Shown here: positions 1 through 10,748 of the stretch, in pieces
Numbering within the stretch: position 1 is the stretch's first letter
Layout of the letters: the number at the start of each line of letters is the position of its first letter
Source of the DNA: Macrosoma leucophasiata
Lineage: Eukaryota; Arthropoda; Insecta; Lepidoptera; Hedylidae
NCBI GenBank assembly: GCA_036365455.1
Contig: JAWQUS010000002.1
Coordinates: 4,154,001 to 4,218,000 of the forward strand
DNA: 64,000 nucleotides
Direction: 5' to 3'
Position numbers and translations under genes: made by a program
The notes under the pieces: model-generated
What the model was told of the DNA's origin: nothing
Database searches by the model: none
What the model saw: only the letters and a program-made list of their open reading frames with translations

Positions 1-31
1 ACCAGATTTGGAGACTTGCGATACGGAACCA
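1..31 (+). CDS. 3' part of an exon of the transmembrane-protein gene
   Basis: The window opens inside an exon that ends at a strong donor, CCA|GTAAGT, at 31/32. Reading from base 2 gives PDLETCDTEP and ends in phase 0. The next supported exon starts in phase 0, and this is the frame that leads into the transmembrane helix. The stub would be extracellular and juxtamembrane, with one Cys. The 5' limit, signal peptide and ectodomain lie outside the window. Only 31 bases are visible, so the call rests on the donor and phase agreement, not on homology. A chance donor-like site is the alternative. Confidence 0.55.
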
Positions 32-3000
32 GTAAGTTTCTAGCTTAACCTTTTAATTTTATTTAACAGCCATGCTTTTGAAAACTACATATTTGAATAT
101 AATTTGAGGCTTTCCTAGCAGTGGCAGCATTTTAATGCAAACTGACAGTTGTTCACTAATATTCGTTGTGGTATAGCCAAATAAATAGTTAGTAATAAAT
201 TTTATTTCATGTGGTTCAACTGAGTCACAAATAGGTATTCTCATTTGAAATCGCATTCTAGGTCATATAGGTAAGCAAATAAGTTTTAAGCAGTTAGGGT
301 ATTGATAATAATACATAGATGTTCAAATAATAATGAAACATTCATTTAAATAAGTTAAACTTAATAATCCTAAGCGAGAAGAGCATGGAAATATGCTTGG
401 AGCGTGCCAAGCAATTTCTCTTTGTACTGTAAGTGAATGATAGTTTCAAATATATCCTCAATGTATTTGGCAACGGTAGTCTATGACACCAGCTCGCATT
501 TGGAAGAAAGTTTATTTTATATTTGAATTATTATTTAGTTCTTTACTTGCTTTGAGCTTGATGTAGGACAATTTTAATGTTTGAATATTTACGTACGTTC
601 ATGCCTTGGTACTAATGCTAATGAGGCAAGACATTAAATATGATGACGAATTTTCAACTCAAACGTTTATTTCAAATTGGTTTACAAGGACACTTTTGCA
701 TTGTCGGTTTAGAAGCTATCTATAGTGAATGATTTTAATAAAAGATAGTAATCTCTTATAAATGCCCTTTGAATTAAATTACAATATTTTTATGATCTTA
801 TAATTATCAATTTATTATAAATCCTATATCCACAGAAAATTTTGTACACTCTTAGAAAATGCTACTTATAAAGCCAATAATGGCCTCAAATAGCGACACG
901 ATGAGAATATCGTAGGTATTTTATTCACAAGAATTTAAAAAAAATATTTACGAAAGGTATTTCGGGGCTAATATTAAAAAACTTCTCACATAAATCAAGA
1001 ATAATTTCACGCCAGCGCTACAGTAAACAATGAAACAGCAAAATCTCCACATTCCGCGTAAGCACACATGTGTAATAATGACTCAGTAACGACTAATCTC
1101 GAAATTACAGTACCACAAACATTTCACATTCTAACTTAGCAATAATGAAGTAATGAGGTAAGCAAAGAGAAAGTTCACAATCAATGTTTGCATAAGCAAA
1201 GATCCATACAGCCCGTTACATTTCGTAATTCCAAGTAAACATGAAACATTCCTTTATGAAGTGGATATAAAAAGAGGATAAAGTGTTGTACAGTTGGCGT
1301 GCTAAATATGAGAACATGGATAGATATTGAATCACTACCGTAATAAAGATTAAGTAAGGAAAAGTACAGATAAGTAAACAACGCTATTAGTTCCATTAGC
1401 TAATGATATTCTGCTAGTCACCGTGCCAGTTCTTAGTTAATGTATTATTAGTGCTTTTTCAGCATCGATTGAAGATAAATTGTTCTTGATTGTTCTTGAA
1501 TGTTGTTTACATTAAAACGCAATCATGTTAAGTTCAATAAAATTGACAATCTGCATTTTAAAAATATTTTTGAATTTAAATAACATAATGTGCAAACGCT
1601 TATATGTTAATGGAAAAACCAAATTATTTTTTGTAAACGCAAAGAGGTGGGTGCTGATCACCCCCTTGACAAACTTTGATAAAAAATATAAAAACAGAAC
1701 TGTTTTACGTAATGGTAATATGAAGCGAATCGATGAACATGTCAACATTAAGTTTAACTTCCAAGATTCCGCTTTGTGATTGTAGTGACAAACGAAAATA
1801 CTGTTCACAGATAGCAAGTGAATACTGCGGGCTATATAGGCAGATATCTATACGAAAACAGGTGAACCAGTTCACAGATGTTGTGCCTCTGCGATAGTTA
1901 TTACAGAGTCTATCATACATTATCATTTTATCAAAACATGATAGTTCTGAACACTTTCATAAGGCGTCGAAGATAGACTACTAGGAAACTAGGAACTCTA
2001 CCACCAATAAAAAGATATTAGAGAAAAAAATCCACTTATTCAACGATGCAGGTTTTCTTTTATTAAAATGACTATACAGTTACAATTCTAACATACCCAT
2101 AAATTCAATAATTAACGATCAAATTTCGTTTTTAATGACTTACCTTCGTTAAACATTTGACCCTTATCCCAAACCTTTTGTCACGACCCTACAACCTTTT
2201 ATCCTCGTTTGACAATTTTTATAGTGAACTGTACCTTAATGAAGGCCCACATATGTCAAATATTTACTAAGACAGATAAGGGACAGCAATGTTTGTTTCA
2301 TTAGCATTTCTGTAACAAAACTTGAAACGCGCAGATAAGATATTTTCGACCATCCATCAAGTTTCTTAAACAATGGGATATTTAGATCTGGAAGTGTTTT
2401 AGACATGAAATATTTTGGCATATTATGATACTGATAGTGGAGTTGTAGATAAACTTTTTTGCTATAACTTATTTATCTTTTGTAAACTTAACTAAAATTC
2501 CATTGTGAGGCTTCTTCGACATACTTAATTAACTTGAGAATTGTTAACTTGAGTTTTTAAAGTGTGAAATATTTTCATTAGAATGAAATGTAAATAAAGT
2601 GAATCTATTATCATTTTATAGCACTCATGAATGTACAGGTTTTTTTTATGTGATGTTCAAATTTCACACATGCGAAATTAAACTATGCCTTAGTTTGTAT
2701 AATAATATAATTGAACTTAATCTAAGTAAATCGTTACAAAAACAATTTCCCATGGTATTGCGTGCTCATACGTTCAAATGAAAAAAAAAACTATAAAACT
2801 TACGTCCGCTAGAGCGAGAAAAGTCCGGAAAGTGAGAAATTGCCGTTTGTAATTGAATAACACTAACTAAGATGGAAACAAATTGGTTGAATTAGTTTCA
2901 TTTCAAAAAACTCCGGACTTATTCTGTGAACCGACACACGTTTTTTGATTATGAAAATAATATAATTCCAAATATGTATCAATAACTCGTTAATGTTCTG

Positions 3001-3087
3001 ATAAATAAAAGTATAATTACTTAATATTTTACAGACAGTAAAACTGTAAATGTCTGTGCTAATACTTACCAATGATATTATGTGTCT

Positions 3088-4567
3088 TACTAATTATTAA
3101 ATTAATTTAATTTTTATTTAATTTAATTTAAAATTATTTGGGGGTCATGACGACCCGGTTAGCCCAGCGGTGTGAGATGACCGTTCTGCACCAGCTATCG
3201 AGTGATCAGTTTGATCAGTTTGGCAGCTAAAGTGTATGGGAAAGTCTTAGAAAGAAGTATGAAAGAGAAGTCCGACGGGTTGTTGTGGGATGCACAGGGT
3301 GGTTTCAGAACTGGAAGAGGATGTATGGATCAAGTTTTCTCCCTCCGCAACATCGTAGAGAAGCATCTGGCTGTGAGTCAGAAAGTTTTCTGCGGTTTTG
3401 TGGATTTGGAGAAAGCGTTTGATAGGGTATTACGAAAGGAGCTGTGGGACATTTTGCCAGAGTATGGTATTGATGGCAGTCTACTCCGTTCATTACAGTC
3501 CACGTATGTGGGCTGTCAAGCATGTGTGCGGGTAGGTGGTAACATGTCACCCTGGTTTGATGTTAACATCGGTGTCAGACAGGGTTGCGTGCTTTCGTCT
3601 AGGCTGTTTATCATATATCAAACATGGACAAATGCCTCCAGAGGGTGAAGTTGATGGATGTGGGAGTGCGTATGGGTGACTTAGTGGTGAACTGTCTGCT
3701 TTACGCAGATGATGCGGTAATTGTTAGCTCTACACCATCTGGGCTACAAGCACTAGTCACAGTCATGAAAGAGGATTGTATGGAGAAAGGCTTACAATTG
3801 AATGTGGATAAAACTAAAGTATTTTTCTTTGAAATAGATGAGCAGAGAACAAATGCAAGGGTAGTAGTAGATGATGCAGTGTTAGAACAGGTGGATGAAA
3901 TTGTATATCTTGGATGTGCTTTTAGCAAGCATGGTAGGACCACCACTGACATAGAAAGAAGAGTGCTTGCTGGGAATCGCGTGAATGGAGCGTGGGGTAA
4001 GCTGCTAGAATCTAAACATCTCAGCCAGCGGGCGCGACTAGCCGTACATAATGCTGTACTTACTCCAACGCTTTTATATGGAAGCGCGAGCTGGGTATGC
4101 AGGAAAGAGCATGAAAGTAAGTTGAACGCGGTCGAGATGAGATCATTGCGTAAGATCTGCGGTGTATCACTCACCGATCGCGTTCGTAATGAAGATGTAA
4201 GAAAGAGGCTTTGTGTGAATGATAGTATCGGTGTAAAAATGAAAAATGGCATGCTCCGATGGTTCGAGCATATAGAATGAACGTCGAATGAGCGAATGAC
4301 TAAACAGATATACAATGCGAATGTGGATGGTTGCAGAGGCCCAGGAAGACCAAGACTGACCTACCATGACCAAATAGGTCGAGTTCTGTCTGATGGTGGG
4401 ATCAAAATTCTTAGGAATCGGCGTGCATGTATGAATGGAATGATGAAAGTAGACGAGGCACGAGAGGTTTGTCAGAACCGGGATATCTGGCGCTCTACAC
4501 TCTCTGCCTACCCCGTTAGGGACCTGGCGTGAAGATACATACATACATACATATACTAATTATTAAA
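3088..4567 (+). mobile_element. LINE-X: truncated non-LTR retrotransposon with 14 bp target duplication
   Basis: A 5'-truncated LINE bounded by TACTAATTATTAAA at 3088-3101 and again at 4554-4567. It carries a reverse-transcriptase pseudogene (3202-4532) and ends in an (ATAC)n tail at 4533-4553. The 3' end, CTCTGCCTACCCC...GGCGTGAAG, recurs as short truncated copies on both strands elsewhere in the window. The first ~100 bp inside the duplication (3102-3201) are not obvious LINE sequence: an AT-rich run, then a piece with a tRNA box-A-like TTAGCCCAGCGG. I could not assign a clade. Confidence 0.85.
3202..4532 (+). pseudogene. LINE-X reverse transcriptase, C-terminal two-thirds, broken
   Basis: The frame at 3202-3619 encodes RT palm/finger motifs: GGFRTGRGCMDQVF, a catalytic FVDLEKAFDRV and the primer-grip-side GVRQGCVLS. 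A frameshift near 3620 moves the reading to the frame of 3624-4532. That frame carries LLYADDAVIV, with the catalytic YADD, and the usual post-RT region (TLLYGSASWVCR, NAVEMRSLRKICGV, GMLRWFEH). An in-frame TGA at 4278-4280 interrupts it, and the frame ends ...LSAYPVRDLA. No endonuclease domain is present, as expected for 5' truncation. The element cannot make an active enzyme. Its role in a live copy would be target-primed reverse transcription. Confidence 0.9.
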
Positions 4568-4586
4568 CTTTCTAAGAAATCTTAGC

Positions 4587-4800
4587 CACAGTACAAATAT
4601 GAACAGTGTGGAAACTACGTACAAAACGTTCGACACACATACACAAACATGCGCATCGACGCTCGAGTCGCGTGCGTCTCACTACTGCAGCACCGCGAGA
4701 ACCGCTTATGTGTCGTACCTCGTCGATGCGCATGTTTGTGTATGTGTGCCATTTCGAACGTTTTGTACGTAGTTTCCACACTGTTTATATTTGTACTGTG
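4587..4800. mobile_element. 214 bp palindromic MITE
   Basis: The left arm 4587-4660 (CACAGTACAAATATGAACAG...) is the near-exact reverse complement of the right arm 4722-4800, with a ~60 bp GC-richer centre. The arms differ by a short indel near CATTTCGAACG. There is no coding potential. It lies 19 bp downstream of the LINE-X insertion. No convincing target duplication is seen beyond a possible TTA, so the superfamily is not assigned. Confidence 0.8.
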
Positions 4801-5435
4801 TCTTAACTCTCAAATATGCTAGTTATAGTCTATACAACTAGTCTTTCAACTCTCGTTTATAAAATGTATAATTACATTTAATTATAAGTATCTCCTAGTC
4901 TGCGTGGGATTGCTTTTAGGCCAGGTCGTCTTTCATTTAACATGTTTCTGAGTACCTTCAACTTAAGGTTCTTACCCCACCACCAACATAGGTACATTTG
5001 TCTATTTGATATACAATTGTCAGTATTGCTTAGATAAACAAACTCTCCTGCCTTTTTCAGAACCAATTTCTTCGATATTTTGTCATAAAATCTGAAATAG
5101 ATCAGAATACGATCAGTTATTACAATTATTGCAGATTCAACGGAGATATAACCAAATCTGATCTGCGCTTGCGTCTATATTTGGTAGTGTTCTATTCCTA
5201 CACGCCATTCACATGTCGCGGCTTCACCGTTCTACTTGATATGCTAACAAATGTCATCGGTCTACAGGATCGTCTATTTTTGTGGTATTCCCACGGGCCT
5301 TGTTTGAACGGTGTTTTGTATTAACCAACTTTTGTGTTTCGTTCATGTTACATTAAATAGATTTTTCAAGTGAACCAGTATTAGCATTTTTTTAGGTCTT
5401 ATGTTAAATTAGGTTATCTTTTAGTTGTCGTGTTG

Positions 5436-5666
5436 TTTTTTTATGTCATAAAGTGACAAACAAGCCAGTTCATATTGATGGTAACAAATATTGTAGCCTA
5501 TAAACATCTACATGAAACCATTTCAGCTTAGACTCTGTGCCGAAAATTACGGGGCACATTAACACCTGACCGTGACACGATAGTGCTGAACGCTACCATT
5601 CGTGACAAGTAGAACGCCATGGGTATTTACGCCCATGATCACTGCCACTGGAACTATACCAATGGA
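5436..5666 (-). mobile_element. Family A copy, old and degenerate
   Basis: Begins with a T-run and TTATGTCATAAAGTGACAAA, then a diverged GTGCCGAAAATTACGGGGC, GACACGATAGTGCTGAACG and GCCACTGGAACTATACCA in the order of a minus-strand family A copy. Confidence 0.6.
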
Positions 5667-5937
5667 TACTTTATGAAAAACATTTAATAATAAAAAAGAA
5701 ATGAAATACAACCACGTAGACCATGAATCAATAAAGTATTGTTAACATTAATTATTTCACCGAAAGGGCGAACAAGTTCTGGGAACGAAGAATGCCGAAC
5801 TTTTTCAATTCGATACGTTATTTTATTTAGCCAATACGCGATGAAGTTTCATTGTTTTAAATTGATTGGCGAAGTATCAAAAGGTATTTGTAATAAGGGG
5901 TATTACTTTTTAAATTTTCTTGCTATAGTCGTAACTT

Positions 5938-6376
5938 CGAAGGTCACGCCTATAATCCCCGAATGGGTAGGCTGAGGTAAATGCATGCATTCAAGAATAC
6001 TAAGTTACTGGTGGTAGTGCTCCAGTGACGGAGCTCGCGGGAGTAGGCACCACCGCATTACCTAATATACTTGCCGCTAAATGGTAGTGTTCAGCACTAT
6101 TGTGTTCCGGTCAGGTGGTAATGTATGGCCCTGTAATTTCCGGCACAGAGGCGTAACACCTTAGGCCTGAGGAGTGGTGACGCATCTGTATCTTGGTCTT
6201 TGTGTGGGTGTCTATAGGCTGCAGTCATCACGTAACATCAATGTGAACTGCAAGCTTGATTGCCACTTCCGTTACACCTGCAAACACCTGCGATTCGCCA
6301 GTTACGTTTTGGCTCATCTAACAGGTGGCGAGCCAATTGACATCTCCGGGCACATTGCCAAACTTCGAGGTTATGT
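5938..6376 (-). mobile_element. Family B SINE, split by a family A insertion
   Basis: The B 3' end lies at 5938-6000 (CACGCCTATAATCCCCGAAT..GCATTCAAG). The next part of B resumes at about 6279 (TGCAAACACC..CGATTCGCC) and runs to about 6376. The two parts are contiguous in intact copies such as the minus-strand copy at 46257-46573. The tRNA-like head is missing. Confidence 0.75.
6006..6277 (+). mobile_element. Family A SINE nested in family B
   Basis: Starts ACTGGTGGTAGTGCTCCAG with the GAGCTC hairpin region and ends at CACTTCCGTTACAC without a long A tail. It interrupts the minus-strand B copy, so it is the younger insertion. No clean target duplication is visible. Confidence 0.8.
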
Positions 6377-6464
6377 GCCCGGTAATAATAACACACACTA
6401 GTGCTGTCAGTCAACCGAACAATGGCGGACAAATCATACCAGCAGCCAGATGGGCAACAGCTAT

Positions 6465-6535
6465 GAGCGATAAAACTATAGCCACAGAGATCGCCAATCC
6501 ACATGCCAAGCGTGGCGATTATGGCAATCCCTTAA
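6465..6535 (-). repeat. Fragment of the GATCGCCA hairpin repeat (family E)
   Basis: Contains GATCGCCAATCCACATGCCA followed by AGCGTGGCGATTATGGCA, the reverse complement of the core at 20757-20784. Similar pieces lie at 28436-28522, 39333-39410, 41770-41868 and 55195-55330. Confidence 0.6.
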
Positions 6536-6828
6536 GGTGAAGTTTTGAGTGATGTGATGATATCCTTCGAAATATGATGAATCTGGCAAAACAAAAAAAA
6601 ACAATAGCAAACAGATATTTTCGAAAACGTTCTTTTATTATCTACAATAGTAGATCTAAAAGGGCAATGGCACGAAATCATACAGCCAAATGAGATGAAA
6701 TATGACGATAAAAATCACGATGTTTCATACATAAATATGAATTGTACGTCCTTTCGGTGAAATGCAAAGATTAATCTCAAGATAATTTTTGGTTCATGCA
6801 AAATTCAACGCGAATTGTTTTTCAGCCT

Positions 6829-7222
6829 ATCCCTCTTAATATTATAAATACGAATGTGAGTTTGTTTGTTACGTTTTCACGCAAAAACTACTTAACAAAT
6901 CATCATGAAACTGTGTAAATGTTCTTCGAGGTATTAGAAGTAACATAGTTTTACTGTATGGCCCCGTAATAACTATCACAGAGACATCATGACATCATGA
7001 CACCTAAGGTCTCAGGGGTGGCAACGAATCTGCATTTTGACCTCCGGTTTTTATGTAGATGTCTATAGGCTGCAGTCATCACTTAACATCAATGTGAGCT
7101 GCATGCTTGTTTGTCACCTTCCTTACTTAAAAAAAAACATAGGATACTTTTTATTAAAAAAAAGTTTTTTTACGAAAAATTTTATTTGCTTTAATGTGAA
7201 AGAAGCCGCGGGTAAAAGCTAG
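6829..7222 (+). mobile_element. Helitron-like non-autonomous element split by family A
   Basis: The left part has CTTAATATTATAAATACGAA, GTTTGTTTGTTACG and TTCACGCAAAAACTACTTAA. The right part has AACATAGGATACTTTTTATT and ends GCCGCGGGTAAAAGCTAGTA. From general knowledge these ends recur widely in lepidopteran genomes, and the CTAG 3' end fits Helitron CTRR ends. The Helitron class is inferred. Confidence 0.6.
6942..7142 (+). mobile_element. Family A, old subfamily short form, with AACATAG duplication
   Basis: The 5'-truncated copy starts near TGTATGGCCCCGTAATAACT and ends in an A run. AACATAG lies at 6942-6948 and again at 7136-7142. The target is the Helitron-like element. Confidence 0.75.
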
Positions 7223-7614
7223 TACAAATATATAATAATGTTCATAGATAAAAATCATATTTAGAAATCTTGTAAAATATTTGACCGGCATCACAATCTG
7301 GTGCCAAGGAGTAAATTCCAAGAAAATTTCGCCTTCGACAAAAAAGACAATAAATTATTTTTAGAACGAACACCTCATGCCTCTTGAATAAATTTAAAGT
7401 AAGCGATGTATAAAAAAGAAGACTGTTTAAAAAACGAACAACGTAGTATTAAATTAATATTTAATAGAGTAATGTAATAAATATTGAATAGAGGATATAA
7501 AGAATCAATTTACTTTTTTGACATTTTACTCATGTTTTCGTTTACCTTTAACACGTAGTTGTTTAAGGCGGCGCTCACTTCTAGAAAATGTTTAAGATTC
7601 AATATCATGATAAT

Positions 7615-7815
7615 AATCATCAAAAGAAGCGAAGCGCGCATGGCCCCGCCGCTGGTGAAGATCGCAAGCGATCTACTCGGTTGTGCGATACGCGTTATAT
7701 ACGTATGTTGGGCGTGTGATGGGTGACCGCTAGTGGCAAATTAATTCGGAGGGCACGTTGAGGCGTCGGTTCTGGTTGCTACCGATAGATAACAGTCGTT
7801 AAACAACGAACGGTC
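7615..7815 (+). mobile_element. Family D LINE-like fragment (5' part of the 3' end)
   Basis: Shares GCGCGCATGGC, GATCTACTCGGTT, GGGTGACCGCTAGTGGCAAA and CGGAGGGCACGTTGAGGC with the fuller family D copies. It stops at about GTCGTTAAACAACGAACGG, so the (TTA)n tail is missing. Confidence 0.65.
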
Positions 7816-7904
7816 CTCTCATTCAGCGCTTGTCGGTGACCTTCTCAAGTTCTTGTGTCCATCTCGTGGGAGCCCTGCTTTGCGTTACAATTATGTTTTT
7901 ATTT

Positions 7905-8095
7905 GGCCTGACACTAAATAAATACGCTTACACTCACAGCCCCATACCAGGTAAAAACTAAAAACTTGTGTCTTCGGTGCCATTTTAAACACACAATAAT
8001 TAAACAAACATCCACACTTTGTCTCCGTACGGGGATCGGACCTCGATGAGCCTCGGTTCAAATGGTCGTCACCCACCGCTGGACCACCTAGCTTT
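7905..8095 (-). mobile_element. Possible tRNA-derived SINE of another family
   Basis: On the minus strand it starts AGCTAGGTGGTCCAGCGGTG, with box-A-like TGGTCCAGCGG and, about 45 bp later, box-B-like GGTCCGATCCC. An AT-rich body follows. Only one copy is in the window, so a chance match or tRNA pseudogene is possible. Confidence 0.4.
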
Positions 8096-8237
8096 TTATA
8101 CTTAAGTCTTCCGACTACAAACTGAAAAAAGTATATTCATGAAAATTGCCTGTCTCATATCTTCTTACTTGTCTATTTCAATTATTGGTATATATCTGAA
8201 TAGTCGTGCAAGATGAATTATTTTTCTATGTCAAAAG

Positions 8238-8400
8238 GTTTATAGACAAGCAGTCGGGCCACCTGATGGAAAGTGGTCACCTTCGCCTATGAACATTTAC
8301 AACACCAAGGGCCAACGCGCTGCTAGGCCTGAGTGGCTCTTTTTTGACGCAATTTCTGAAGAATCCCATCTTGTAACACCGACAGACTGGGATTAGTCAT
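8238..8400 (-). mobile_element. CR1-like LINE 3'-end fragment
   Basis: GGGCCACCTGATGGAAAGTG and TCACCTTCGCCTATGAACAT match the 3' end of the longer element at 10749-11447 (GGGCCACCTGATGGTAAGTG, TCACCGTCGCCTATGGACAT). Frames are degraded. Confidence 0.7.
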
Positions 8401-8746
8401 TTTTCGAAGATTCCCATGTCAATCTCGGAGTCGGATGGCAAGTTCACGTTTATAAAAAGGAATATCCATCTAAATTGCCTGTCTCATATTTTGTTACTTG
8501 TCACTTTTAAAGATGGGTGCGGCGCCTTAAAATTACCAGATCAGAATAATAATTTTGTTTTCGAGGCCAGACCACCAGCTAGATCCATTATTGCCAATAA
8601 TCACAGTTGTATTCGGGCGATAATTCCACCAATAAATTGTTGATAATCGATTCCCAATTAGCATAGAAACCGCGAGAGATTCCTGCGGTCGAGTTGATTG
8701 AGACGTTAAGAACTTGTTATGCGTGAGACGACATTATTTATGCGGG

Positions 8747-9037
8747 TTCTGCATGATTTTTTTTTTTTATTTTAATGGCATCGTTACAGAGTTACATTAA
8801 TTTGAGTACGATGGCTACTTTACCAGAACATTTACCATGAAGTTTTGGAGGCAACCCGAAAGAACGTGTTTTGCACTGTTATTCTATTTCACTATACACG
8901 AGCACTGTAATAAGCCTATGTCAAACAAAATGCCACCAATTTTATTAAATATAACTCAAAAATACACCAAGAAAATGAGATGAAATAAGAGCACCACACG
9001 CATCTTTCAAGCTTCCCGCCAAAACTCCTTCTGTATG
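8747..9037 (-). mobile_element. Family G SINE-like element with ~9 bp duplication
   Basis: On the minus strand it starts GGAGTTTTGGCGGGAAGC and ends GATGCCATTAAAATAAA plus an A run (T run on +). It is flanked by TTCTGCATG (8747) and TTCTGTATG (9029), one mismatch. It is shorter than the copies at 21.9 and 57.2 kb because an internal part near the 3' end is missing. Confidence 0.75.
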
Positions 9038-9167
9038 TTATATCACGAAAAATCTAATGAAGATTGAATGATGTCTGTCAGACAAATGTCACCTTAGTCT
9101 GCCCTAAGTAATTCCCATGCCAATCACGGAGTCGGATGGCAAGTGCAAGTTTGTCACATTTTTCTAA

Positions 9168-9360
9168 TGTAACGAAAGTGGCAAACTAACGTGCAGTTCA
9201 CATGGATGTTAAGTGACTGCAACCTATAGACACTTACACAAAAATCAGCGGTCACAAAGCAGAAGCGTTGCTGTTGCTTGCTACCCTCTAAGACTTAATT
9301 TTTTATGTGTTTGTAATAGTTATTGCGGGACCATACATTTGAATAAATGAAGAAATACCT
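9168..9360 (-). mobile_element. Family A copy, old and degenerate
   Basis: TCTAATGTAACGAAAGTGGC, then AACCTATAGACACTTACACA and a diverged GTAATAGTTATTGCGGGACC, as in the old subfamily. Confidence 0.6.
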
Positions 9361-9904
9361 ACTGCCTATTTTCAAGCAAAATAGTTAGTCAGAAGCGTGA
9401 CCACAATGGTTTACACGCAATTTCCACTGAACCCTACTAGAAAACATAGTAGGTGTTCCATGAGTAAGCGATGATTCGTACCACTTCCAAGAATCAACAA
9501 TTTTAATGTTAATGTGACATCGTTATGTTAAAAAGGGATAGGATAGATATTTTAACATGTTCTTTATATATCGGCAATTTACGGTGTAGCCTGGAAAGTT
9601 TGTCATATAAAATAATCAAATATAACTTTTATTACCAGGGTATAAATTCCTATTGTGGACTTTTTTCCCGTATCAATTCATCTTACAAGAAAGATTCTCA
9701 GTTGTTGCATTGCATATTCGAGCTCTGACTCGATTTAGTAGGATTTATAGGATTGCGTAGCAAAATATCAATAAAGATAAAAAAAATTATTTAATTTTAT
9801 TTTTATCTGTTGGATGTTCTTGGGCATGTCAGCGCCGCTTGATGCCGAAACTATGAAGGCTACATACTTGAAACTACGATAGATTTTCTGTGAACCTCTT
9901 TATT

Positions 9905-9972
9905 ATTTGCATACAAAAAAGATCCGGACGAATTGCGAACCTCCTCCTTTTTTTGAAGTCGGTTAGAAATAA
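9905..9972 (-). repeat. Lepidopteran CCGACTTC repeat end
   Basis: The reverse complement reads TAACCGACTTCAAAAAAAGG, then AGGAGGTTCGCAATTCG and a GGATC-T run. The same end is on the + strand at 21256-21318. This motif is familiar as the end of a common lepidopteran repeat. The class is not assigned. Confidence 0.6.
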
Positions 9973-10082
9973 AAATCAAATATATGGGGTCTAAATACAT
10001 GGGACTGAAAATAAAAAAAAAACATTCAATCAAATCCATGTCTGTAGACAGATCTTTAAAATTATGCTGAGATTACTTTACG

Positions 10083-10170
10083 CATATTTTTGAAAATATA
10101 TATCTTTACGCAAATTCCCTTACGGGGTAGGCATAGAATGTGGAACGCCAGACTTTTGAATATAATTAAG
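10083..10170 (-). mobile_element. LINE-X 3'-end fragment, diverged
   Basis: ACGGGGTAGGCATAGAATGT and GGAACGCCAGAC match the reverse complement of the LINE-X 3' end. About 80 bp are recognisable. Confidence 0.6.
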
Positions 10171-10237
10171 GTAGAAAACAAACATACAGTTGATGTGGGC
10201 TGTACATCAATGCTGCGGCATTTATACGTCTACATAC

Positions 10238-10395
10238 GTGGCAAACAAGCTTGCAGTTCACAATGATGTTATGTGGTGACTGCAGCTTAAAACACCCACA
10301 CAAAGACCAGAGGTCAAAATACAGATGCATAGACACCTGATGCTGAGACCTTAGTTATCATGTCTCTGTGACAGTTATTATGGGGCCATACAAAT
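10238..10395 (-). mobile_element. Family A, old subfamily fragment
   Basis: GCAAACAAGCTTGCAGTTCA, CACCCACACAAAGACCAGAG and GTGACAGTTATTATGGGGCC. The 5' half of the element is absent. Confidence 0.7.
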
Positions 10396-10748
10396 ACATT
10401 CCACACCTCTTTAAATTAATTACATACAAATTTTGGGACTTCATAATGTGTCTTTAGTCTTCCTAATGGAAACAAATTAGGACCTATCCAAACGACTCCG
10501 GCTCGCACTTGACTATTATTTTTTGTGTCGATCATGTAACATTGTTTAGGGTAAAAATTAAACTAATAGAACAATAGCCTCTACATATTCAATACGAAAA
10601 AAAGGATATTTAATTGTTTAAGATGAGTAAGCTTGTTATAAAAATGCGCATAATATCCTCGTATTAAGTTTTTGTTTGTTTGTCATAAGATATGAGAAGG
10701 ATGACTTTAGGGTTTGGATGATGAAATAAAACTAAAAGAATTCTTCAC

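Larger units (their letters stand above)
8130..9155. repeat. Short repeated segments around two LINE/SINE insertions
   Basis: AAATTGCCTGTCTCATAT occurs near 8145 and near 8470. CGGAGTCGGATGGCAAGT occurs near 8427 and near 9128. The repeated pieces flank the CR1-like fragment (8238-8400) and the family G copy (8756-9028). The source element is not recognised. Confidence 0.5.

Noticed and set aside
1512..1926. Overlapping ORFs on both strands near 1.5-1.9 kb
   Set aside because: Low-complexity hydrophobic translations with no motif. Nothing in the surrounding DNA supports a gene.
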